Positions 1-5,491 of a stretch of 13,223 bases of DNA are shown piece after piece. The DNA is from Pyrinomonadaceae bacterium (GTDB taxonomy: Bacteria > Acidobacteriota > Blastocatellia > Pyrinomonadales > Pyrinomonadaceae): positions 1 to 13,223 of the forward strand of contig JACMMN010000216.1 in the NCBI GenBank assembly GCA_014379075.1, written 5' to 3'. The notes beneath the pieces were generated by a model. The model was not told where the DNA came from. It was given only the letters and a program-made list of their open reading frames with translations, and did no database searches. How positions within the stretch are numbered: position 1 is the first letter of the stretch; each line of letters begins with the position of its first letter. A program made the translations under genes and the position numbers.

Positions 1-317
1 GCAGGCAAAGTGAAAGCCAACGGATTCTGGAAATATTGAATCAAAAAGGATTCGTCTGCTTATTGGACGTAACCGGCAAAAGTCTTACCTCCCCTGATCT
101 AGCCGCACAGATAGAAAAATGGCAAGACCGCTCAATAAAGGAAATAACCTTTGTGATCGGAGGCGCCGAAGGAGTTTCGGCCGCCATTAGCCAAAAAGCC
201 GATTTTAGTTTATCCTTATCGTTTCTAACTTTTACGCACGAAATGGCTCGTGTCGTAATGTTAGAACAACTTTATCGTGCATATACCATAATAAAGGGGT
301 TTCCATATCAGAAATGA
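1..317 (+). CDS. rlmH: 23S rRNA (pseudouridine-1915-N3)-methyltransferase RlmH, 5' end missing
   Basis: RlmH is a small SPOUT methyltransferase that uses S-adenosylmethionine to methylate N3 of pseudouridine 1915 in helix 69 of 23S rRNA on the assembled 70S ribosome. Reading from base 3 there is no stop and no convincing start; the TTG at 36 is only an internal leucine, because the upstream in-frame residues (S-E-S-Q-R-I-L-E-I-L) already fit the family. The gene therefore begins outside the window, and about 104 of an expected ~155 residues are visible. Seen: the L-L-D-x-x-G-K segment, the knot/SAM loop F-V-I-G-G-A-E-G, and the conserved tail T-H-E-M-A-R-V-V-M-L-E-Q-L-Y-R-A-Y ending G-F-P-Y-Q-K. 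The stop overlaps the next ATG by four bases (ATGA), so the two are translationally coupled. Confidence 0.95.
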   Translation, partial: RQSESQRILEILNQKGFVCLLDVTGKSLTSPDLAAQIEKWQDRSIKEITFVIGGAEGVSAAISQKADFSLSLSFLTFTHEMARVVMLEQLYRAYTIIKGFPYQK

Positions 318-667
318 GTAAATCGAATTTAAATGAAGTAAAAGAACGTCTCCTTGCGGAACGAGATCTTCTTATTGAAAAGCTGAAAGGCAATGATCTT
401 TCGGTCGACGATTCCGAAACGCCTGATCCTGTAGATCTGGCCGTACGGAATTATTCGAAAAATGTAATGCTTGCCGTGTCGGAAAACGAAAGCAAACAAT
501 TGGCTCTGGTCGATGAGGCTTTGCTGCGGGTTTCGGATGAGGAATACGGCTTGTGCCAGAACTGTGAAAACGAGATCCAGCCAAAGCGTCTTGCCGCGAT
601 CCCCTGGGCACGCTATTGCCTGAGCTGTCAGGAATTGGTCGAAAAAGGGATGTTGGACGAAGATTAA
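314..667 (+). CDS. DksA/TraR-family C4 zinc-finger transcription factor
   Basis: Members of this family insert a coiled coil into the secondary channel of RNA polymerase and tune initiation, often with ppGpp. This protein is 117 aa, shorter than E. coli DksA (151). Residues 1-30 and 45-75 are helix-forming and would make the coiled coil. Between them D38-P-V-D41-L-A43 matches the D-x-x-D-x-A tip motif that is essential in DksA (E. coli D71, D74, A76). The C-terminal zinc finger has all four cysteines: C81-x2-C84 and C102-x2-C105, with Y-G just before the first pair as is usual. It overlaps rlmH by ATGA and is followed by a 99-base gap without a clear terminator, so transcription may continue into comF. 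The family is certain; ppGpp dependence is inference from the tip motif. Confidence 0.93.
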   Translation: MSKSNLNEVKERLLAERDLLIEKLKGNDLSVDDSETPDPVDLAVRNYSKNVMLAVSENESKQLALVDEALLRVSDEEYGLCQNCENEIQPKRLAAIPWARYCLSCQELVEKGMLDED

Positions 668-766
668 TAAAAGATTCTAAGGAATTTGAATTTGATTTTA
701 GCCGGTTTAGTAAGGAAGTCTTCCGCCGAAATTTCCCCGTAAAGCTTTCTCTGCATTTTTGACGTT

Positions 767-1489
767 ATGCTTCAACGCATTACTGATGCACTCCTTTCGG
801 TTGTCTATCCCAGTCAGTGCCAGATCTGCAGCAGCATCGTAGACCGCTCATCCGACGGAGCGGCTTGCGGAGATTGCTGGGACAAGACGCGGATCTTCTC
901 CGGTAGCGAGGTTCTCTGCGATAAATGCGGGGCCTTTCTTCGCGAAACGAAGTCTTCGGCTATCGTATCCTGTCACCAGTGCGAGGATCAGCATTATGAC
1001 CGCGCCCGTGCGATCGGCGTATATCACTATGCTCTATCTGCGTCAGTTATCGATCTAAAGCGCTCGCCGCACATCCCTTCGAAGATCCGCGAACTTCTAT
1101 TCGCCACGCTTGAGCGTTCATCATTTACCGATTCGACATTAGTTGTTCCGGTTCCGCTGTCGGCAAAAAGATCCGTCGAACGCGGTTTCAATCAAGCCGG
1201 CGTGATAGCCAACATCCTGGCAAAGGAAACCAATATCCCGTTCGATGAGCTAAGTCTGGTGCGAAAAATACATACGCCGATGCACCGGGTCGCGATGGAT
1301 AAAAAAGCCCGCGATCTGACCGTTAGAAATGCTTTCGAAGTAAAACGCCCTAAACTGATCGCCGGCCACGATATTCTGCTTGTGGACGATGTCTTCACAT
1401 CAGGAGCGACGGTATCGTATTGTGCAAAAGTCCTAAAAAAGAACGGCGCGCGCAAGGTTAATGTTTTAACTCTCGCCCGCGCCGTTTAA
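767..1489 (+). CDS. ComF-family amidophosphoribosyltransferase-like protein
   Basis: ComF proteins belong to the type I phosphoribosyltransferase fold. In naturally competent bacteria they are needed for uptake or processing of single-stranded DNA; elsewhere their substrate is unknown. The 240-aa protein has a Cys-rich N-terminal part with four C-x2-C pairs (C18/C21, C34/C37, C51/C54, C69/C72), enough for two zinc sites. The C-terminal PRT domain has R-G-F-N-Q-A at 139-144 and the PRPP-binding loop L-L-V-D-D-V-F-T-S-G-A-T at 204-215. It ends with V-L-T-L-A-R-A-V, typical of the family. The ATG at 767 has no obvious Shine-Dalgarno sequence, but an earlier start would not add family residues. 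The gene is convergent with the sugar dehydrogenase gene, 18 bases away, and its last 50 bases seem to double as that gene's terminator. Confidence 0.92.
   Translation: MLQRITDALLSVVYPSQCQICSSIVDRSSDGAACGDCWDKTRIFSGSEVLCDKCGAFLRETKSSAIVSCHQCEDQHYDRARAIGVYHYALSASVIDLKRSPHIPSKIRELLFATLERSSFTDSTLVVPVPLSAKRSVERGFNQAGVIANILAKETNIPFDELSLVRKIHTPMHRVAMDKKARDLTVRNAFEVKRPKLIAGHDILLVDDVFTSGATVSYCAKVLKKNGARKVNVLTLARAV
1435..1486 (-). terminator. Intrinsic terminator of the sugar dehydrogenase transcript, inside comF
   Basis: A perfect 9-bp stem pairs AACGGCGCG (1442-1450) with CGCGCCGTT (1478-1486). A second inner stem GTTAA/TTAAC lies in the loop. Read on the minus strand the outer stem is followed at once by C and six T (1441-1435), the layout of a Rho-independent terminator. 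It is 22 bases past the dehydrogenase stop and lies within the last codons of comF, so it would stop minus-strand transcripts before they run far antisense to comF. On the plus strand only TTTAAAAT follows, so activity in that direction would be weaker. Confidence 0.6.
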
Positions 1490-1507
1490 AATCAAGTCAA
1501 ATTTACG

Positions 1508-3502
1508 TTATGGCGTGTCGTATTTCGGCACGGGCAGATCACCGGGCAATCCCCATTGGCCAAAGGATAAAATGCCGCTGTTGCTGCCTATGACGTACCA
1601 AACGTTATCCGAAGGCCTGTGCACCGCCAAATCGTCCACTCCGTCACCGTCATAATCGCCTACAACCGGAATATCTCCGTCCAGGCCCCATGAGAATTGA
1701 CGGACGCCGTTGTCTAAACTCCTCAAAATAAACCATTGCCCTACCGATGGCCGATACACGACGTAATCCGTCTTCGTGTCACCGTCGAAATCGCCCGGGG
1801 CGGGAATGTCGCCGTTTAATCCGAATTGAACCTCGATATAATTGCCGTTTGAGCTGTTTATCGAATACCACCTGCCGTTCGAAGGACGCCATACTGCTAT
1901 ATCGCTGCGGCCGTCGCCGTCGATGTCGGCAGCAACCGGAATATCGTCGGTCAACCCGAATCGAAACTCGGAATAACCGCCGTCGCTTGAACGCAGCGTG
2001 TACCAGATATTATTCGTCGGACGGTAAACAACAAGATCGCCTCTTCCGTCCCCGTCATAATCGCCGGTTGCTGGAACATCGCCCGTTAAACCGAACCGCT
2101 GTACGCTGACGGTCGAATCGCTGCTTCTCAAAGAATACCAATTACCTTCCAAAGGACGATAAACACTGATGTCCGCCCTATGATCGCCATCGTAGTCCTC
2201 GGAGACAGGTATATCTCCCGTCAGACCGAATTGCTGCGTGACGACCGAATTATTCAAGCTGTTGACGATGTACCAGGTGCCGTTCAACGGACGAAAAACA
2301 CTGCGGTCGGTTTTAACGTCCCCATCAAAATCGGACGATGTCCGGTTGCCGAGTATTTTATCGACCGTCCCGCCTAAACCGACCACGTAAAGTTCGCCGT
2401 CCTCATCCTCGCCGAAAGACGCAATGCTGCGCGAAGTGTCCCGCAGGGGAACCTGCTGTCCGTTGTGCCACATCAGGATCTCGCCGGTGCAAAAGTCTCC
2501 ATACAAATATGAGCCGTCGGGCATTGCATTTTGCTTACCGCGATAGACGTAGCCACCCGTTATCGAACAACGCTGAGAAGGAGACTGCCTGTTATACTCG
2601 AATACCGGCGGGATCTGCACTAGCGGATTTGTACCGGTGGAACAGCGGTTCGGATCGTTTCCGGTACATCGGGTTCCTTCATAAACCCGCCAACCGTAAT
2701 TTCCGCCGTTTGTGATCACATCAACCTCTTCGATTACGCCCTGCCCGACATCTCCAACCCAAAGCTGATTAGTGCCGCCCCGGTCAAAGGAGAAACGGAA
2801 AGGGTTTCGAAGCCCTATCGCAAATATCTCGTCCGATCCCGCAGTTGCACCTGCGTATGGATTTGTCGGCGGAATATTATACGCCGGGACCTGGCCGACG
2901 GGCGTGTCGATATCTATTCGCAGGAATTTTCCCAATAAAACGTTTATATTCTGCGCATTATTTGAAGTATCGTTTGCTCCCCCTCCGTCCCCGGTTCCCG
3001 CATACAAATAACCGTCCGCGCCGAAGGCAATAGTTCCACCGTTATGATTTCCCGCAGGATGAGCGATCGAAATAATGGTCCTGACCGCTGTCGGAACCGC
3101 TATATTCGGGTTGGCCTCCGACGCAGCGTATTCGGCTATCTCGATCGATCCATCGGACTGGCGCGTGTAATAAACGAAGAATCTGCGGTTATCGCGATAC
3201 TGCGGATGAAACGCGAGGCCCAGCAGGCCTCTTTCACCGCCCGATGAACTAACGACGCTTGAAATATTCAGGAAGTCCGTCGGTACTGTAGAGCCGGGCT
3301 GAACGACCTTGATTATACCCCGCTGCTGCACGATGAAGATCCTGCGCGTACCGTCTTTCGCGTTTGTAAGATGAAGCGGTGAACTCAGCCCCGTTATAAA
3401 ATTATCCTTCATCCGAAAAGGAAGCGGCCCTTGAGCCAAAATAGCAGAAGCCGATACGGCCGCCAAAAAAAACAGTGCAACAAGTGCTCGCATATTCTTC
3501 AT
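1508..3502 (-). CDS. Secreted PQQ-dependent sugar dehydrogenase with six C-terminal FG-GAP/VCBS-like repeats
   Basis: The 664-aa product starts with a signal peptide (M-K-N-M-R then a hydrophobic run, likely cut near A-L-A-Q, residues 21-24). Residues about 35-385 form a glucose/sorbosone dehydrogenase (GSDH) beta-propeller: E-R-G-L-L-G-L-A-F-H-P at 90-100, G-N-H-N-G-G at 151-156, G-D-G-G-G at 171-175, G-L-R-N-P-F-R-F-S at 230-238, G-D-V-G-Q at 250-254 and N-Y-G-W at 268-271. H153 and R232 sit where the soluble glucose dehydrogenase family keeps its catalytic His and a PQQ-contacting Arg. Residues 390-664 are six copies of a ~45-residue repeat. Substrate is unknown; such enzymes oxidise aldose sugars in the periplasm or outside the cell. 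An in-frame ATG at 3706 exists but would overlap tsaD and bury the signal peptide; ATG 3502 has AGGGG seven bases upstream and a candidate promoter behind it. Confidence 0.9.
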   Translation of the reverse strand: MKNMRALVALFFLAAVSASAILAQGPLPFRMKDNFITGLSSPLHLTNAKDGTRRIFIVQQRGIIKVVQPGSTVPTDFLNISSVVSSSGGERGLLGLAFHPQYRDNRRFFVYYTRQSDGSIEIAEYAASEANPNIAVPTAVRTIISIAHPAGNHNGGTIAFGADGYLYAGTGDGGGANDTSNNAQNINVLLGKFLRIDIDTPVGQVPAYNIPPTNPYAGATAGSDEIFAIGLRNPFRFSFDRGGTNQLWVGDVGQGVIEEVDVITNGGNYGWRVYEGTRCTGNDPNRCSTGTNPLVQIPPVFEYNRQSPSQRCSITGGYVYRGKQNAMPDGSYLYGDFCTGEILMWHNGQQVPLRDTSRSIASFGEDEDGELYVVGLGGTVDKILGNRTSSDFDGDVKTDRSVFRPLNGTWYIVNSLNNSVVTQQFGLTGDIPVSEDYDGDHRADISVYRPLEGNWYSLRSSDSTVSVQRFGLTGDVPATGDYDGDGRGDLVVYRPTNNIWYTLRSSDGGYSEFRFGLTDDIPVAADIDGDGRSDIAVWRPSNGRWYSINSSNGNYIEVQFGLNGDIPAPGDFDGDTKTDYVVYRPSVGQWFILRSLDNGVRQFSWGLDGDIPVVGDYDGDGVDDLAVHRPSDNVWYVIGSNSGILSFGQWGLPGDLPVPKYDTP
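1511..2335 (-). repeat. Six tandem ~135-bp coding repeats (D-x-D-G-D...V-Y-R-P...W-Y units)
   Basis: The C-terminal 275 residues of the dehydrogenase are six repeats of about 45 residues. Each unit runs D-[YFI]-D-G-D-x3-D, then [VD]-x-V-[YFWH]-R-P, W-[YF]-x3-S, then F-G-L-x-G-D-[IV]-P, with W-G-L in the last two. The D-x-D-G-D-x3-D loop is of the EF-hand/FG-GAP calcium-binding type. The first unit begins S-D-F-D-G-D and the last ends P-V-P-K-Y-D-T-P at the protein C-terminus. The units have drifted in sequence, so they are old protein repeats rather than fresh DNA duplications. Likely role: a propeller- or rod-like surface or sugar-binding extension; this is inference. Confidence 0.85.
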
Positions 3503-3567
3503 TATTGATCCCCTAATGTTTATTTGTTTCCAGACCGTTTCAAATTTTTGCCGTGAGGTTGATTTCA

Positions 3568-3597
3568 ATTGTAGCGATTCGCTGAATGCTAACGCAA
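3568..3597 (-). promoter_or_regulatory. Candidate sigma-70-type promoter for the sugar dehydrogenase gene
   Basis: On the minus strand TTGCGT (3597-3592) is followed after 18 bases by TACAAT (3573-3568), a fair match to -35/-10 elements. Transcription would start near 3560, leaving a leader of about 58 bases before ATG 3502 with AGGGG as ribosome binding site. It supports an independent transcript downstream of tsaD (gap 151 bases) and the later start codon. The match is by eye only, and sigma-70 preferences of this organism are unknown. Confidence 0.35.
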
Positions 3598-3653
3598 GAT
3601 ATTTATGATCCGGCGAATTATTTAGGTTTGAAAATCCTGTTTTTCGGAAAGTG

Positions 3654-4730
3654 TTACAACCTGTATTTGACGCGGCGGCTCTTGAGATCCGCATCCTCAT
3701 TTTCAAAATTCTGCAGCCGCATCGTAACGTCGGCGGTCATATCAAGGCCTGCCCGTACGCCTTGGTCCAAGTGAAAATGTCCGGCCGCGGCGATCATTGC
3801 AGCGTTGTCGGTGGAGAGCAATTTTGATGGAAAATAAACCGGCACGCCCGATCTTTTAGAGACTTCGGATGCCGCAGATTGCAGAGCCTTATTGCATGCG
3901 ACGCCGCCCGCAACGATCAAGGTCTTCGGTTCCAGCTCTTTCGTCAACTTTTCCATCGTTCCCGCCAGCGACTTTACGACGGAGGCCTGAAAACTCGCGG
4001 CGAGATCCTTTACGATTTGCGTCGGAGCCTCGCCCGCCGAAAGCGGTTTGATATCATTCTCCCTCGCATACCTTGCAACCGCTGTTTTCAGCCCGCTAAA
4101 GCTGAAATCCGGCCTGCCGTCCGATATCTTGGGCTGTGTGAATTTCACTTTTGCCGGATCGCCTTCGAGAGCGATCTTTTCGATGGCCGGACCGCCCGGA
4201 TAACCCAGCCCGAGCATTTTTGCAACCTTGTCAAAGGCTTCGCCTGCCGCATCGTCGCGTGTACGCGAAACGACTTTATAAACACCGGCCTCCGGAATGT
4301 AAAAAAGGTTTGTATGGCCGCCCGATACTATTAGGGCAAGTGCGGGATATTCCACTTCGGGATTTTCAAAGACCACCGAATAAACATGTCCTTCAATGTG
4401 ATTAACCCCGACAAATGGAACGTCCAGACCAAACGCCAGAGCTTTCGCATAGCAAACGCCGACAAGAAGGGAGCCGATCAATCCCGGCCCTTGAGTAACG
4501 GCGACAGCGTCAATGTCCTTAAACAGCACATTCGCGGCCTTCAAAGCTTCATGCACAACAGGCTCGATCTTTGCCAAATGTTCCCGGGAAGCTATTTCGG
4601 GCACGACACCGCCAAAAGGCTTGTGAATCTCTATCTGCGAAGAAATGACCGATGAAAGTATTTCCCGCCCGTTTCGGACGATCGCGGCGGCGGTCTCGTC
4701 ACAGGAACTTTCGATACCAAGGATCAGCAT
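3654..4730 (-). CDS. tsaD: tRNA N6-adenosine threonylcarbamoyltransferase TsaD
   Basis: TsaD (Gcp/Kae1 family) transfers the threonylcarbamoyl group from TC-AMP to A37 of tRNAs that read ANN codons, working with TsaB and TsaE in the cytoplasm. At 358 aa it is slightly longer than E. coli TsaD (337) through a short C-terminal tail. Seen: N-terminal G-I-E-S-S-C-D-E-T-A (5-14) of the ASKHA fold, metal ligands H111 and H115 in N-H-I-E-G-H-V-Y, V-S-G-G-H-T-N (135-141), G-L-G-Y-P-G-G-P (174-181), F-S-F-S-G-L-K-T (209-216), G-G-V-A-C-N (275-280) and the metal Asp D308 in S-T-D-N-A-A-M-I. All key residues are present. ATG 4730 gives the canonical M-L-I-L-G-I-E-S-S-C start. tsaB and tsaE are not in the window. 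A terminator upstream (4842-4869) separates it from the next minus-strand gene, so it should have its own promoter in 4731-4841; none is obvious there. Confidence 0.97.
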   Translation of the reverse strand: MLILGIESSCDETAAAIVRNGREILSSVISSQIEIHKPFGGVVPEIASREHLAKIEPVVHEALKAANVLFKDIDAVAVTQGPGLIGSLLVGVCYAKALAFGLDVPFVGVNHIEGHVYSVVFENPEVEYPALALIVSGGHTNLFYIPEAGVYKVVSRTRDDAAGEAFDKVAKMLGLGYPGGPAIEKIALEGDPAKVKFTQPKISDGRPDFSFSGLKTAVARYARENDIKPLSAGEAPTQIVKDLAASFQASVVKSLAGTMEKLTKELEPKTLIVAGGVACNKALQSAASEVSKRSGVPVYFPSKLLSTDNAAMIAAAGHFHLDQGVRAGLDMTADVTMRLQNFENEDADLKSRRVKYRL

Positions 4731-4841
4731 GTCTCTAGGTTATCAGAAAAGGTTACAGGAGTCGGTCATCCAACATCGATTGGAAAGGATATACGGCAGT
4801 TAGGTATCGCACGGACAACTGGCATTATGAGAGTACCGACG

Positions 4842-4869
4842 AAAAAAAGGCGTTCCATTACAGAACGCC
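4842..4869 (-). terminator. Rho-independent terminator of the 70-aa membrane protein gene
   Basis: A perfect 7-bp stem GGCGTTC/GAACGCC (4849-4855 and 4863-4869) with a 7-base loop is followed on the minus strand by seven T (4848-4842). It lies about 90 bases past the stop of the small membrane protein gene and ahead of tsaD, so the two minus-strand genes are separate transcripts. Confidence 0.8.
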
Positions 4870-4959
4870 GCAGGCCTCGTGGGCAAAGTCGAAATGACAA
4901 AATTTATTACGTTTCCCCCTGGTTCACTTCCCCTTGCTCGATGTAATAAATCAACTTGT

Positions 4960-5172
4960 TTACCTTCCGGATTCTCTTTCTATCGTCGCGGGCGACTTTG
5001 CCGGCGTTCCGTCAGTCGCACTCTTCAGAAATCCGCCGAAGAAAAGTATCGCAGCGATCAGGATAAAAGCCGCGAGACTAAGAAACGCCCAATGCACACC
5101 GCGAAACGATCTGGCAGTATCTTCACGTACTAACCGATCTTCGCCATCAACTGTTATGACCTGTTTCGACAT
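4960..5172 (-). CDS. Small single-pass membrane protein, function unknown
   Basis: A 70-aa protein that I do not recognise. Residues 1-25 are polar and charged (M-S-K-Q-V-I-T-V-D-G-E-D-R-L-V-R-E-D), residues about 28-48 are one strong transmembrane helix (H-W-A-F-L-S-L-A-A-F-I-L-I-A-A-I-L-F-F-G-G), and the last 20 are a short polar tail. No enzyme motif is visible. The start at ATG 5172 is preferred because GGAGAG lies seven bases upstream; an in-frame start at 5211 would lie between the promoter and this ribosome site. It is a monocistronic unit: a perfect sigma-54 promoter lies 48 bases upstream of the ATG and a strong terminator follows. Sigma-54 control suggests synthesis only under a specific signal, so a membrane stress or envelope role is a fair guess and no more than that. 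Confidence 0.72.
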   Translation of the reverse strand: MSKQVITVDGEDRLVREDTARSFRGVHWAFLSLAAFILIAAILFFGGFLKSATDGTPAKSPATIERESGR

Positions 5173-5219
5173 ATTTGCTCTCCAATTGAATGCGTGACCC
5201 CAAAACCGCAATTAGATAT

Positions 5220-5235
5220 TGCAATGCATGTGCCA
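5220..5235 (-). promoter_or_regulatory. Sigma-54 (RpoN) -24/-12 promoter, perfect consensus
   Basis: The minus strand reads TGGCACATGCATTGCA from 5235 to 5220, matching the full consensus TGGCAC-R-N4-TTGC-W, with GG and GC exactly ten bases apart. The predicted start is near 5209, giving a leader of about 37 bases to ATG 5172. Sigma-54 promoters stay silent until an enhancer-binding ATPase acts from upstream; a dyad at 5341-5361 lies at a suitable distance. Confidence 0.78.
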
Positions 5236-5340
5236 AACGCGAAGAGAATTGTATCTACCTGTGTTTGCGAGGTTTAAGAGGAGTGGATATTCCTATATCT
5301 TTTTCAAAAATAGATTTGTACGATTTTAATGCGGCGTTAC

Positions 5341-5361
5341 ATCGATCTTAAATGGATCGAT
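5341..5361. repeat. Perfect 7-bp inverted repeat, possible activator site
   Basis: ATCGATC (5341-5347) and GATCGAT (5355-5361) flank a 7-base AT-rich centre. The dyad lies about 132-152 bases upstream of the start predicted from the sigma-54 promoter at 5220-5235, the usual range for an enhancer-binding protein. It has no T tract, so a terminator is unlikely. The 5173-5491 gap contains no other gene that I can support. Confidence 0.35.
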
Positions 5362-5380
5362 TTATTGCTATGCGATATTT

Positions 5381-5444
5381 GTTCTTCCTTATTCTTTTCG
5401 AGTGGTAAAAAAGGGAGTTATAGAACGAGGAAGAATATAAGAAC
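5381..5444. repeat. Imperfect AT-rich inverted repeat downstream of the phosphatase gene
   Basis: GTTCTT (5381-5386) pairs with AAGAAC (5439-5444), and inside it ATTCTT (5391-5396) pairs with AAGAAT (5431-5436). The two stems are offset by small bulges around a loop of about 34 bases. It lies 48-111 bases past the phosphatase stop and could act as a weak transcription end or mRNA-stabilising fold. No clean stem plus T tract is present, so its role is open. Confidence 0.25.
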
Positions 5445-5491
5445 GCGATCGGAATAAGCGAATATCCGGCGGGCGAGCAAAAATTAGCGGT

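Noticed and set aside
3503..3706. N-terminal extension of the sugar dehydrogenase (start at 3706)
   Set aside because: It overlaps the end of tsaD, places 68 polar residues before a clear signal peptide, and ignores the AGGGG ribosome site in front of ATG 3502.
5341..5361. The ATCGATC/GATCGAT dyad as a terminator
   Set aside because: The stem is only 7 bp and AT-rich, and no T tract follows on either strand.
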